A DNA stretch of 64,000 nucleotides from Uranotaenia lowii (GCF_029784155.1 NC_073693.1:28808343-28872342); one strand, 5' to 3'. Shown: positions 1 through 12,560, counted from the stretch's first letter. A program made the numbers and translations. Notes: generated from the letters alone by a model not told the origin.

Positions 1-450
1 CCATTCTCTACTGATTCGCCCCTTTCTTCCGCAAACTCATTCACAAAATAACTGATGCCCCTTCCCTCCCTTTTTTTATCTCTCTGACTAAGTTCTCGGA
101 AGGCACCTATTAGCATTAATTCCCGATAAAAATAACAAATTAGTGATCGATAAATCCTGCTGCTCCATTCTGCCCAAGCTCATAAAACACTTTTTTCCGA
201 TTGTAGTGACAGTAAGGTCGGTTTGCAAATTGTGTCTCCCTGCTACTCGAAGCTGAGTAGGGGGGGATGAATGGGAGTTAACGCTGCTGTTCGTTTGACT
301 GGAACGCATCGATTTGTCGCACCAATAAACTTCTTGTTTAAAAATTTTCTTCAAAGACTTCCGACATCGAATTTCTGGATTTTTGCATGACAAATTTGGA
401 GTAGAACCATTACAAATTTACTAAAATGTAATCTGGATCGCTATTTTTTA
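1..450. other. Unique flank, no gene recognised
   Basis: This stretch is less AT-rich than most of the window. It has one 101-codon open frame on the minus strand with no motif I recognise. I see no repeat copy elsewhere in the window and no splice or coding signature strong enough to call a gene. It could be the edge of a regulatory or untranslated region that continues to the left. Confidence 0.3.
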
Positions 451-451
451 A

Positions 452-480
452 ATTATTATTATTATTATTATTATTATTAA
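452..480. repeat. (ATT)n microsatellite
   Basis: About nine perfect tandem ATT units read directly in the sequence. It is a simple repeat between unique and dispersed-repeat DNA. Confidence 0.9.
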
Positions 481-689
481 GGAAATACAATTCAAATTCC
501 TTTATTCAAGTTTTCTATCAGCATCTACATAAAAATTTTAGCTGCAATTCAAGGAAAGAATTAAAAGTTACTGCTTACCTTCTAACTAAAAATACCGATA
601 ATGATTGCTGTTTTGTGAATTTTCTCATATCACACATGCTTCAAGCTTCCTTAAACACGCCGAAAGAAAAATCTTGTGCATACTTGCTA

Positions 690-785
690 ATTCGAAATAT
701 TTTCAATTTGAAATTTAAAAGATTGATTCTGTCGCAAACTTTTCCTAAAATAGCGAATATGTCATACATGTACTTAGTGGGTTTT
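690..785 (+). repeat. Dispersed repeat H, copy 1
   Basis: A stretch of roughly 90 bases (AAAGATTGA.TCTGTCGCAA, then an ACATGTACTTAGTG end) recurs in the same orientation at about 5130-5215 with only scattered differences. The family is not identified; it may be a fragment of a larger mobile element. Confidence 0.7.
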
Positions 786-1037
786 TTTTTTAATTTTATT
801 TGAGAATTTTTAAACACTTAGTGTTCATTCGAGTCAATACTTACAAAATACTTAAAATTATTACATAAAGCCTTAAAACTAACACAATTTTGAGATTTTT
901 ATAATTTTTGATAAGACCACATGATTTTATAATTTTTGTTAGTTTTTGATCTGCTTCTTGGGTGTATGCCAAAATATCGCCCATCGTTCCAATTTCGCAT
1001 TCTTGCCTTTGACTTTCGTATTTACTGCTGTCCAATA

Positions 1038-2363
1038 AAGCTTAGTGCATTTAGAAATGGGACAGTTACGAATGCGTGTATCTCAAAAACCTTTCGTTTG
1101 GTCCAAATGCATTTTATGAAGGAAATGAAGGTAATCTTATGATAATTCATAAAAAAATTTAAAAAAAAATATTTTTCGTTTTTTTTGTGAGAAAAATGTC
1201 TACTTTATTCTTGGTATCTTCCATCGGTCGGCGCACACTTTTTTCAGTCATGCATGATATTGATCAGTTTTTCCAACTTAGACTTCGTCTAATCTGTTTT
1301 TAAGAGGCTGCATCCACCTCCTTCAATTTCTGCTAGTTTTTGGTCCAATACTTCTCTTTTTGAAGAAACTAAGGGCAATTTAGTGGGTACAACTGTTTCA
1401 AAATGAACAAAACTCGATTATTCTGAGCCAATTAAATGCGTTTTAAAGGGAATTTCTGCTGGAAAAATCTGTCAATTACGAAGTGAAACCATCATGAGAT
1501 TGAACTTAAATAATAATCAGTTAGTACAGATCATAAATTGCGAAACGTATATACAAGATTACTCTTTTTTGGCTTTTAAAAACAGCGAAAACCAAAGCTT
1601 AATTTGAAATTTGTTGTGCTTTTCTACAGGAACAGAATTTTGGAACACATTATATTTTATACAAAACAACTTGCAAATACAAACTTGAATCTGCTAAAGA
1701 TCTTAACACGAGCAGACATGTTATGGGATTCATACGCTGAAATTTGTCTGAAATAGGGTTTTTCATAAGTTTTGTCGTCCATCAGAAATCATCTTTCTCA
1801 TAGCCTCGGTTCCGTTTATTCATCTTACGAGCTATGGAACGAGAAAAAACTTTTTGTTTGAGGTTAGATTTGAATGACTGATAACTAGGCAACACTTTCG
1901 GGTTTTTAGAGAATTTTTTTTGAACATTTCAGCGATCTACACTTAGTTTTTCGCTTATTAAAAATTAAAAATTCTGGTATGAGATTTGACTTCTCTGATG
2001 ATCTTTACCGGTAGTTGTCGATCATGTGCTTCTCTCCAATGCTTGATTTGAACTTAGTGGACATTTTTGACAGTGTTTGCATACTTTTAGACTACTTTTA
2101 CATAATAATTCTTTGAAAAATCAACGATTTTGTCAGCTATCAATTTAAAAATGATGGATTTTAAAGGAAACTGTGCAAAGTTATTTTTTTCTTTTTCTCT
2201 TGTATCGTAAATATCTCAGAAACGCATAAATTTTGAAATAAGATAATAGATCTGATAGTACTTTCAACAAGCAACAGAATGCTTTCAAAATTTTTAATGT
2301 GCGATAACCATTAAATGAGATATCAGCAGAAGAAAGTGTCCCATTTCTAAAAGAACTAAGCTT
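1038..2363 (-). mobile_element. Degenerate Tc1/mariner-type element
   Basis: The two ends are inverted repeats of about 27 bases, AAGCTTAGT at the outside and TTTAGAAATGGGACA at the inside, with three mismatches between ends. The interior, read on the minus strand, keeps a broken match to the C-terminus of an ITm transposase (separate entry at 1189-1383). Length of about 1.3 kb fits a Tc1/mariner element. I could not define a clean TA duplication, so the exact borders are uncertain. The element is clearly dead, with stops in the transposase. Confidence 0.55.
1189..1383 (-). pseudogene. Transposase C-terminal remnant, ITmD37E-like
   Basis: Read on the minus strand in one frame (with about four stop codons), the fragment shows NCP, then EKYW about eight residues later, then a K/R-rich stretch and TEKSVRR-MEDTKNKV. 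In intact ITmD37E transposases of the Tc1/mariner superfamily the C-terminal part has the order NCPELRPIE-K/R-x-W followed by TEKSVQ and a basic K-x-KV-R end, so order and spacing agree. The catalytic D,D,E residues were not found upstream. The assignment rests on family knowledge recalled without a search. The frame is broken and cannot make a functional transposase. Confidence 0.5.
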
Positions 2364-2389
2364 AAAATTATGTTACACTTTTTCAAAAT

Positions 2390-3040
2390 TGTCTCGCTTG
2401 GTCATCGACGTTCAGGTCTAAATATTCAATTTCGAATTGAATGAAACCCCTTTCGGAGGTTCTGATTCCATAATAATTCCCATAACCAAAATTGTATTCC
2501 TATTTTCGAATTTCGGATTCTGTATCCTGTTCAGCATTCTTGATTTTTAGTTCAAATAATCATAAAAAAATAGAAATGAAAAGCTGCTTTGAAATCCTGG
2601 TTCAAATTTGGTTTTGTATTTCATATTATATTTGAATCATGTTTTGCGAGATCAAATGGATGTTCAATATTTAGATAAATGTTTACTGAATATATTAAAA
2701 AATAGAATTTTGTTTTATATTCAAACTAGAAGTTCTTGAACTTAATTCTTACACAAAATTCAAAAAATTAAAGCTTCGAAATGGCAATCCAAAATTGAAA
2801 ATTAGGATTCAGATCTTTGTAAATTTATATTTGAATCTGATTCCCAATACAGGTCAAAAATAAGTAACTAAAATAGTGAATTTAGATCAAACCTGAACTA
2901 CAGAACTTAAATAATAGATTCATGAATGAGGACTCTATATCTTGGCTCATTAAATTCTGCTCTGGAATAAGATTCGAAAATCGTATTTTCGTACATTTTA
3001 GAAATCGTATGGAAATTCGGACACAAATTCAAAGCGCAAT
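2390..3040. other. AT-rich non-coding stretch, possible old repeat
   Basis: No gene. The sequence is rich in short TTCAAAT/GATTCAGA-like words and resembles about 59510-60230 in wording and in short stretches such as GTATCCTGTT followed by TTCTTGATTTT. The likeness could reflect a very old shared repeat or simply biased composition. Confidence 0.3.
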
Positions 3041-3112
3041 CTTTGAGTGTGCTACACTTTGAAATATAACTCGAATGGACTGAATTTAAGTGTTAAACTT
3101 TATAAGACAAAA

Positions 3113-3384
3113 TACACAGCAAAAAATATTTCCTGTAAAATTTCGCAAATGTCCTGTAACAAAAAGGAGCAGAACATTTACCGTAATTTGACAGGTCAAA
3201 AACATGATTATGTGACATTTAATTTTTAGTGTACAACTTTTTACAGGACATTTGAGATAAATTAATCTTCGTTAACTTTCAAGGAAAACAATTTAAAATT
3301 ATATATTTTGTTAATCACAGGATTTACATATTTGAGAGGTTGCAGTATTCAGTGACACGTAATAGTCAAAAAGTTTTCTGTGTA
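3113..3384. mobile_element. Candidate MITE with TACACAG ends
   Basis: A 272-bp segment starts with TACACAG and ends with CTGTGTA, with further weak inward symmetry. Another segment at 60334-60848 has similar ends. The short inverted ends could arise by chance in AT-rich DNA, so this is a weak call. Confidence 0.35.
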
Positions 3385-4085
3385 TAACACAACATTTTTT
3401 GTTACTTAAAAATGCTAAATCCAGGGGTACGCAAAAAATATATTTTATTCAATAAAAATTACTCACTAAATTTTCATAATGGGATTGATTCTTTATAAAA
3501 ATATTTACTGGTAAAGAAAAATTTTCACCTCAAAACCCTGCCCAAATTTCTTCATTTTTCCAGTGTATTGTTTGAAATTTTTTACATATTAAGGGCATCA
3601 GCATTTTATGTTTCAAAAACCAGAAGACAAAATTCTGTTTATTTTTTATACATATTAGATTTCTCTCATTTAAATTATGCTTTTTAATGGAGCATACTAG
3701 CGGCTAATAAAAACACGAGATGTCTCGCAGTTGGTCGGAAATGTGGTATTATTGCATTTTTTTAAAACCAAATTTTAAAGTAATATCATTAATTTAGTTC
3801 CAGTTTGCATAAAAAAAATTTGATCCGGAAATCTGATGATTTTATCTCTAAGTTTTTTTCAAAATTTGATTTACTTTTATCAAAATTTAAATTTTTTGAA
3901 TTTGTAAAATAGTTTGATCTTGTTTGATTTGAGTATAGAATAAGTTTTTTTTTAAGAAATGGAAGACTTTTCTAAAAAAGCTTATTTTATGCCCAAATCA
4001 ACGAAGTTTGATCTACCAGACTTTTAAACAAATTCATAGATTTTAACCATCGATGAAACGAATTTGGCTCACTTTCTAGTTTAGG

Positions 4086-4960
4086 ATAGGCTTGCCAGAT
4101 ACTTTCTGTAAAAAAGCGGGACATTTCACGAAAAAAGCAGGACACAACTCAAAAAAGCGAGACATTTGAAAAACTCTTAAAAAAGGGTTTATTGTTTGGC
4201 CAAACTTATTCGTATCCAAAGCTGTTCATAGAAAGTACACTAGGGATTTGTTACGCGGATTGATTTTTCTCAGTTTTTTTTTTTCTTAAATGACTTCTAT
4301 TTACAGTGTTTTTTACTATAATCACATTTATTTTCCACGGTTCTTGTGAATTAATACGTTATTTGGGAGAACATATTTCAAGTCCAACATGTAAACGGCG
4401 GATTTGATACTTGATACCGCATATAAAACAATTGTGTAAAAACAAACATACTTATAATTTGTTTTAAAAATTCGGAAAAAAAACACAAGAAAACTTCCAT
4501 CATTGTATACTTTGGACAGTTGAGTCTGGTGTATAAAATAAAGCAATTTAATAAAGATTACGACAAAAAATAAGATCTAGAATCATTTGGAAACAACTTT
4601 AATAATATTTTCTTCATACCAATGTAATTTACATTGCATTGGTTGAACATGCTCTAAGAACACTTAACTGAGTCTGAATCTTACTATAATGCTAAGAACA
4701 TTAGAGTTATTTAGTATTGTCTAATATGAACTATTAAAAATGCTGCTTATTTAGACGAAAAAATCGAATTTGAAAGTTTTCTGTGTTGAACCAATGAATT
4801 TAAACTGAGGCTAAAGGTTCATCTTCACTAGTGTAATGTCAGTGAACTTTGTACAAGTTTCCAAGAAAAAAGCGGGACATTTTGAGGAAAAAACAGGACG
4901 TCAGGACATTCAACATAAAAGCGGCACATGTCCCGCTTTTGTGGGACGGATGGCAACCCT
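4086..4960. mobile_element. TIR element with TTGCCA ends and 8-bp duplication
   Basis: Inverted ends read AGG.TTGCCA and then, about 25 bases in, AAAAGCGGGACAT on both sides; several further GCGGGACAT or AGGACA motifs lie just inside. The direct repeat AGTTTAGG flanks it at 4078-4085 and 4961-4968. Length is about 875 bp with no plausible transposase, so it is non-autonomous. An 8-bp duplication (9-10 bp with one mismatch) fits hAT-, P- or MULE-type insertion; I do not assign the superfamily. Confidence 0.7.
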
Positions 4961-5129
4961 AGTTTAGGTTCAATTTTCTAAAGTAACGATTTAATACGAA
5001 AACTTTTAAAGTTCAAGTACTTCAAAATGAATAATCATATAGTAACAAACATAATTTGTTTTAATTTATTTTGTATTCGTGCATTGTTGAGCAAAAAACC
5101 ATAGGTAAAAATCAGTCACCAAACTCGAG

Positions 5130-5215
5130 ATATTTTCAATTTGATTTTTAAAAGATTGAGTCTGTCGCAAACTTTTCTTAAAATAACAAATATGTCATGC
5201 ATGTACTTAGTGTTG
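5130..5215 (+). repeat. Dispersed repeat H, copy 2
   Basis: Direct copy of the sequence at 690-785, including the GTCGCAAACTTTTC core and the ATGTACTTAGTG end. Divergence of a few percent suggests an old or fragmentary mobile element. Confidence 0.7.
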
Positions 5216-6099
5216 TACAAACTTTTGTCAATGGGTTTGGTTTTTCTGTTTATAGTTGATAGTTGATTGACTGTTGGTGTCCAATTTGCTTGAAAACAAA
5301 CATTTTATGAAGATACAGTAAACGACTCAAAAAAGCAAAAATACTGACTTATGAAATTTTGGATGTGTTAAATAAAAAAAACGACGAACATTACATTTTT
5401 AACCATTTTCGACCGAAAAACAGGTTTAGGGGAGAGGCGGGCTATATGTACATACTAAGGAGAATACACGTTTTCTCCCATATTCCAATAGATAGGAGTC
5501 TAAACACAATATGCACATGAGCGGACATCTGTTTTATATACGTTAGAGCAATTTTTATGTAAAAATCTCCTTCAGTATTTGTTAATATGATCTTATAGAA
5601 AATGAAGTCAAAATAGCCGATTTCCGAAACGGGCGGGCTAAATGCGCATATTTATATTTTTAGCTATAATTCAGTTACACTTGCAATATATTCGTCAAAT
5701 TCAATAGAAAATGGTAGAAATTGTTGTTACGTCAAAGCTAAAATTTTTGAGATATCAGTAGTTCTTTTGTATAAAACATAGTAAGGGATGCCATATGGTC
5801 ATATTTCATGGTAATATTTTGTTCATATCATATTAATGTTTCAATGATGAAAAGTAAAAAAAAATTATGGCTAATCTATGTTTTCTTGATAGAAGCATTT
5901 TACCCACCTGATATGGGCATTCACAACCTGTCCTTATACCAATATCTTATAACTAAAAAATTTTGTCCACATGGCGGTCGAACCATCCATAATTAACTGT
6001 ATCGAAAAACGTAGTACCTCCTCTATTAGGTACTACTTCTTCAAGTAACTTGCAATTGTGTACGTTACAGCAAGGCTGTAAGTTCGTTGTAGCTTACTT
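5216..6099. other. AT-rich non-coding, GGCGGGCTA motif twice
   Basis: No gene recognised. The motif GGCGGGCTA followed by TATGTACATA or AATGCGCATA appears at about 5436 and 5631 in the same orientation, suggesting an unidentified repeat family. A 62-codon open frame here looks random. Confidence 0.35.
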
Positions 6100-7441
6100 A
6101 TTAGCTTACTTAGTCAGCTATTTTATCCTAAAACTTTTAATATTCTTTTTGTGTTTCAACTCATTACTAGATTAATATCTGCTCAGTAAATCTCATGAAA
6201 ATAGTGGATTCGATTTAAAAAAGAGGGTAAACAGAAAATGTTTTTTCTCCCCACAATCTACCACGTGGGAAATAGTTCAATCAATATTTTCGCATACTGA
6301 CCTACGACAAGTCAGTTACAAAACATTGTGAACTGATGCCAATCTCGACCCTAAGCACATTCTCACATGACTTAATTAAGTGTGTTCCGCATTTCGGATT
6401 CAACCTTTTTCGGAATGTCGGTTGGCCCATTCAAAAAGTGTTGTAATCCAACAGTCCCACCACACCCCAATATCGGGGAAACTCTAGGATTCCGGTACAA
6501 CCATGCACCATCTGAGAAATTCGCTACAAAAACGCGCAACGGACCATAAACCCCGTGTAAATTACCAACTCTCGGTTTCAAACATGTAAGCAGAACTCAA
6601 ATTGTAACTTGCCTTGGTTTTGGCCTTGCTTGCTTTCGAGGAGCCGAGTTCGGTCCAAAAAACTGCATTAAACTGCAGCCAAACATGAATCCGTTTTCCC
6701 TGGCCGCTTTACTCTGTTTTACTCTAGGAGGAGTACGGATTTCAATCTACGAATTGGTGCGTCCTTTAGCGTTTTGGTCTGCCGGTCTCGGTCCTTTTGG
6801 CCGGCCGGATTGTGGCTGTCCAACCAGACCCGGGGAGCCAGCGGCCAATCTCCACCCACACCCAGCCCATTCCGGGTGGTCATTCTGTTTCATGTCCTAT
6901 ATGCTTGTGCTGGACTTTCGACGGAGATGTGAAACGATTTCGTTCAGTTCGGATTCACAATCGTTAAATTTAATTTCACTTGTTCCCTCTGCCACATATC
7001 TGTAGTCTAGCGTTTGTGGGGTGATGCTTATGGAAGGAGGTGGTTGTTGTGGGGGAGTTGAGTTTATGCGTTTGTTGGTGCGCCGGCTGTGAGTAAACTT
7101 ACTTCATGAGCGTTCGTCTAGTGATTCGGAATCACTGTTGCTTACAGGAATGCTTTTCCTGTTTTACAGCAACACAAAACATATCTCGCCCGTCGTAGCG
7201 TAGCGGAGCAGCGGAACGAATCTGCTGATGGAGCCACACACATTTCTGGCTCGGACTGGGTGGATTTCGGTGGTCCTTCAGCGATTCTTTTACGGGCACG
7301 GGTTTTGTTTTTCTATTAAACCTTACCGATGGGAATTTTGTGATGTGTAACTTTGGCGAAATTATAGTTCATCCTTGGGATATATTCAACAGAGAACAAT
7401 TGAAATCAACATTGTAAAATTTTGAATGATTAAATAATTTT
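6100..7441. other. Unique, moderately GC-rich patch
   Basis: From about 6340 to 7380 the sequence is much richer in G+C and CpG than its surroundings and has no copy elsewhere in the window. The longest open frame (106 codons, 6685-7005, plus) has low-complexity Pro/Gly/Arg content and matches nothing I know. This may be host regulatory or exonic DNA, but no splice-site and codon pattern convinced me. It ends abruptly at the 9-bp array. Confidence 0.35.
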
Positions 7442-10167
7442 TGACAAAAATGTCAAAAATGACAAAAATGTCAAAAATGACAAAAATGACAAAAATGACA
7501 AAAATGACAAAAATGACAAAAATGACAAAAATGACAAAAATGACAAAAATGACAAAAATGACAAAAATGACAAAAATGACAAAAATGACAAAAATGACAA
7601 AAATGACAAAAATGACAAAAATGACAAAAATGACAAAAATGACAAAAATGACAAAAATGACAAAAATGACAAAAATGACAAAAATGACAAAAATGACAAA
7701 AATGACAAAAATGACAAAAATGACAAAAATGACAAAAATGACAAAAATGACAAAAATGACAAAAATGACAAAAATGACAAAAATGACAAAAATGACAAAA
7801 ATGACAAAAATGACAAAAATGACAAAAATGACAAAAATGACAAAAATGACAAAAATGACAAAAATGACAAAAATGACAAAAATGACAAAAATGACAAAAA
7901 TGACAAAAATGACAAAAATGACAAAAATGACAAAAATGACAAAAATGACATAAATGACAAAAATGACAAAAATGACAAAAATGACAAAAATGACAAAAAT
8001 GACAAAAATGACGAAAATGACAAAAATGACAAAAATGACAAAAATGACAAAAATGACAAAAATGACAAAAATGACAAAAATGACAAAAATGACAAAAATG
8101 ATAAAAATGACAAAAATGACAAAAATGACAAAAATGACAAAAATGACAAAAATGACAAAAATGACAAAAATGACAAAAATGACAAAAATGACAAAAATGA
8201 CAAAAATGACAAAAATGACAAAAATGACAAAAATGACAAAAATGACAAAAATGACAAAAATGACAAAAATGACAAAAATGACAAAAATGACAAAAATGAC
8301 AAAAATGACAAAAATGACAAAAATGACAAAAATGACAAAAATGACAAAAATGACAAAAATGACAAAAATGACAAAAATGACAAAAATGACAAAAATGACA
8401 AAAATGACAAAAATGACAAAAATGACAAAAATGACAAAAATGACAAAAATGACAAAAATGACAAAAATGACAAAAATGACAAAAATGACAAAAATGACAA
8501 AAATGACAAAAATGACAAAAATGACAAAAATGACAAAAATGACAAAAATGACAAAAATGACAAAAATGACAAAAATGACCAAAATGACAAAAATGACAAA
8601 AATGACAAAAATGACAAAAATGACAAAAATGACAAAAATGACAAAAATGACAAAAATGACAAAAATGACAAAAATGACAAAAATGACAAAAATGACAAAA
8701 ATGACAAAAATGACAAAAATGACAAAAATGACAAAAATGACAAAAATGACAAAAATGACAAAAATGACAAAAATGACAAAAATGACAAAAATGACAAAAA
8801 TGACAAAAATGACAAAAATGACAAAAATGACAAAAATGACAAAAATGACAAAAATGACAAAAATGACAAAAATGACAAAAATGACAAAAATGACAAAAAT
8901 GACAAAAATGACAAAAATGACAAAAATGACAAAAATGACAAAAATGACAAAAATGACAAAAATGACAAAAATGACAAAAATGACAAAAATGACAAAAATG
9001 ACAAAAATGACAAAAATGACAAAAATGACAAAAATGACAAAAATGACAAAAATGACAAAAATGACAAAAATGACAAAAATGACAAAAATGACAAAAATGA
9101 CAAAAATGACAAAAATGACAAAAATGACAAAAATGACAAAAATGACAAAAATGACAAAAATGACAAAAATGACAAAAATGACAAAAATGACAAAAATGAC
9201 AAAAATGACAAAAATGACAAAAATGACAAAAATGACAAAAATGACAAAAATGACAAAAATGACAAAAATGACAAAAATGACAAAAATGACAAAAATGACA
9301 AAAATGACAAAAATGACATAAATGATAAAAATGACAAAAATGACAAAAATGACAAAAATGACAAAAATGACAAAAATGACAAAAATGACAAAAATGACAA
9401 AAATGACAAAAATGACAAAAATGACAAAAATGACAAAAATGACAAAAATGACAAAAATGACAAAAATGACAAAAATGACAAAAATGACAAAAATGACAAA
9501 AATGACAAAAATGACAAAAATGACAAAAATGACAAAAATGACAAAAATGACAAAAATGACAAAAATGACAAAAATGACAAAAATGCCAAAAATGACAAAA
9601 ATGACAAAAATGACAAAAATGACAAAAATGACAAAAATGACAAAAATGACAAAAATGACAAAAATGACAAAAATGACATAAATGACAAAAATGACAAAAA
9701 TGACAAAAATGACAAAAATGACAAAAATGACAAAAATGACAAAAATGACAAAAATGACAAAAATGACAAAAATGACAAAAATGACAAAAATGACAAAAAT
9801 GACAAAAATGACAAAAATGACAAAAATGACAAAAATGACAAAAATGACAAAAATGACAAAAATGACAAAAATGACAAAAATGACAAAAATGACAAAAATG
9901 ACAAAAATGACAAAAATGACAAAAATGACAAAAATGACAAAAATGACAAAAATGACAAAAATGACAAAAATGACAAAAATGACAAAAATGACAAAAATGA
10001 CAAAAATGACAAAAATGACAAAAATGACAAAAATGACAAAAATGACAAAAATGACAAAAATGACAAAAATGACAAAAATGACAAAAATGACAAAAATGAC
10101 AAAAATGACAAAAATGACAAAAATGACAAAAATGACAAAAATGACAAAAATGACAAAATGATAAAAA
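7442..10167 (+). repeat. Giant 9-bp minisatellite, array 1
   Basis: About 300 tandem copies of ATGACAAAA. Only about nine variant units are visible, for example at 7950, 8012, 8101, 8579, 9319, 9586 and 9678, so units are nearly identical and recently homogenised. The left edge has TGTC instead of TGAC variants. Because 9 is a multiple of 3, five of six frames stay open and give fake proteins (MTK, DKN, FVI, SFL, FCH repeats); the sixth has TGA in every unit. Right end abuts dispersed repeat D within about 15 bp. Confidence 0.98.
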
Positions 10168-10169
10168 TT

Positions 10170-10925
10170 GCGCAAACCCCGTTCAAAAAAGTTTTAATAA
10201 ATTACATAAGGCCACAAAATTCACGTTTCTCCGAGATCCAAAGACTTTTAAAGCTAATTTTTAATTAATTTGGGTGCACTGAATCCAAATATGCAATTTT
10301 TTTTGTAAACAGCTCGTGTTTTTAAATAGCTTTTAGATAGGTAAAATTCATGAACTCAATATCAGCAATCACACAAATTTTTAGAATAAATGTTTCTAAT
10401 CAATTATCAACTTTAACTAAAACCACAGTTGATTCTAACTTTTTTTGAAAAAGTTATAGAAGTTTGTTTTTGTTTACTGTTTTCCATTCAAAAAATATGG
10501 GAATTTAGAAGAATTTTCAAAAATGTTTCAAACAAAGTGAATTTGCAGGTTTCAACAACATGAAATAAAACCATTTTTAAACTATGTTAAGTAATGTCAG
10601 AAATACTCGTAATGGTATATTTTGAAATTGTAGAACTAGGCAAAATATTATTCCTTAAATGAAAAATTCACAACAAGTACTTTAATTTCACGCTTGTTTT
10701 TTACTTCATCGGTCAACAATGATTAATTTCACTCAAACCTGAACCTTATTGATAAAAGCCATATCACCAAAACCAGCACAATAGACAAACTCTGACTAAA
10801 GATTTGAGCTCAGGACGCCGCAATATTCCATTTTTTTTATTAAAAACTAGGCACCAAAAGTGATATTTCTTGAGTTATCAATTGATCGCTATAAATAAGT
10901 TCTTTTAAATGGTAAGACATTATTA
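10170..10925 (+). repeat. Dispersed repeat D, copy 1
   Basis: Homologous, at clearly diverged level, to 11770-12560, 38370-39200, 56740-57400 (same strand) and part of 50840-50985 (opposite strand). Shared landmarks are CATAAGG, GGGTGCACTGAATCCAAATA, AAAAAGTTATAGAAGTTT, a GCAGGTTTCAACAA-like motif and CCATATCAC. No coding potential or clear TIR was found. It starts directly after the 9-bp array. Confidence 0.75.
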
Positions 10926-11769
10926 TTCAAAATATTTTCTTCTTAAAAGTTAAGAAACTTATCTTTTCCATCATATTATATTTCAATCTTTAAATAAATT
11001 TACCGAATTTAAAATAATGTTATTTTAATTTTCAACCAAATTTACCGAATTTTACAGCCTCTGTATTTAAATATTGAAATTTTTTAAAATAAGTTTGTCT
11101 TTGTTTTTCAATTCGGAATTTCTTATGAGCTTGAAATTTTTAATTTCAAAAACCGCGAATTTCCACTTCTCCCGCATGGGGCTTCTTCCAAATAAAAACT
11201 TTACCGTAGTATCGGGAAAAAACTTGGTCTTAAAAGGTTTTTAAAAATGAGTGTCAACTAGCAAGTCAGAGATTTGGCTTGCCTCCGGCGGAAATTATAT
11301 AACTTTAAATTACCCTAGGTTTGACACATTTTAATTTACGACACATGTCGTTCACGAATTGAAACTCATTTTTTATTGAAAATTCGAATTGCAATTTAAT
11401 CATCAATTTGTATTGAACCTGCTAACTTGACTAACAAAAACCCCACCTCGTTTTAATAATGGGTTTTTATTAAGAAGTTTAACTACACAAGTTCAAAGTT
11501 TGAAACCAACCAATTAACTTTCGAAAATTTATCGAATACTAACATTATACATCAACAAGTTGGTAGCCATGTAACATGTAACAGGCACCACCTTCGATAG
11601 ATATAAGAATTAGCAAAAAAATAATCTAAAAACTTTGGTTTGAAAAATATCGTTCATGCCATTAGAAATTTGTTGCTTAGATATATGAAATATTTTTCAA
11701 GAAACCATTTTCAGCTTCAACATTATTTTGTGTTTCTTGTTCTTAATGCTTCACATCACATTCAAGAAG
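10926..11769. other. AT-rich spacer between D copies
   Basis: About 0.85 kb with no gene, no tandem repeat and no copy I could see elsewhere in the window. Confidence 0.35.
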
Positions 11770-12560
11770 GTTTTGATAAATTACAGATAGTCACAAAATT
11801 TAAACAGCTGGGTGCCCTGAATCTTATATGCCATTTCTCTATCAGCATTTGTTTTCGAAGAAACTTTTAAAAGTATTTTATAATCAATTAATGATTTTTG
11901 CCTTTTTTGGCCAAACTTTTAAACAAAAAAATTACATTTTAAAATAAAGTTTTTTTTAATCTATCATTAACTTTCTTCAAGACTTCAATTTATTTTGAGT
12001 CCTGCGAAAAAAGTTACTACAGTTACTACTATTTGTTTACTTTTCCCCATTTAATAAATTTAAAAAAAATGATCTAAGCCAAATTGAATTTTAGTAATTT
12101 TTAAAGCTAAAATCGAATCGTTTTGCAGGATTCAACAATTTTTTTTAAATGAAACCAATTTGAAAAAAAAAATCTTCTGTAATTTCCGAAATACGTGTAA
12201 TTAAATCTTTCTAAATTATTAAAAACTGTAGAAATCAACTTTTTCAGATCATGCACCATCATCATCAAAATATTATAGGTACTTTAATTGAACGAAGTAG
12301 GTATAATAAACAAATTCCGAATCATATATTTTCTTTAATGTAGATTTGTTAGTTCATCAGTCCTCAATGATTGATTTCACTTAAAATTGATAAATTTTAA
12401 AACTTAAAAAATTTATACAAAAAAATTGTGGTAATAGATAGAACTCGACTAGAGATTCGAGTTCCAAAACAATCATGAAATCATAGGCACCAAAACACTG
12501 TTCCCTTGCCTTGCATCCCTCCTTTCTATAAATAAGTTTAAAAAATGGTAAGATGTGTTT
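11770..12560 (+). repeat. Dispersed repeat D, copy 2
   Basis: Same family and orientation as the copy at 10170-10925, aligning through GGGTGCCCTGAATC, a pair of TTACTACAGTTACTACTA motifs, TTTTGCAGGATTCAACAA and the AGGCACCAAAA/ATAAATAAGTTT/AATGGTAAGA end. The pair lies only about 1.6 kb apart and may be an ancient segmental duplication or two insertions. Confidence 0.7.

Noticed and set aside
6685..7005. 106-codon frame in the GC-richer patch left of array 1
   Set aside because: Low-complexity composition driven by local GC, with no motif and no matching exon signals.
7442..10167. CRISPR array
   Set aside because: Pure head-to-tail 9-bp units with no spacers; the host is a eukaryote.
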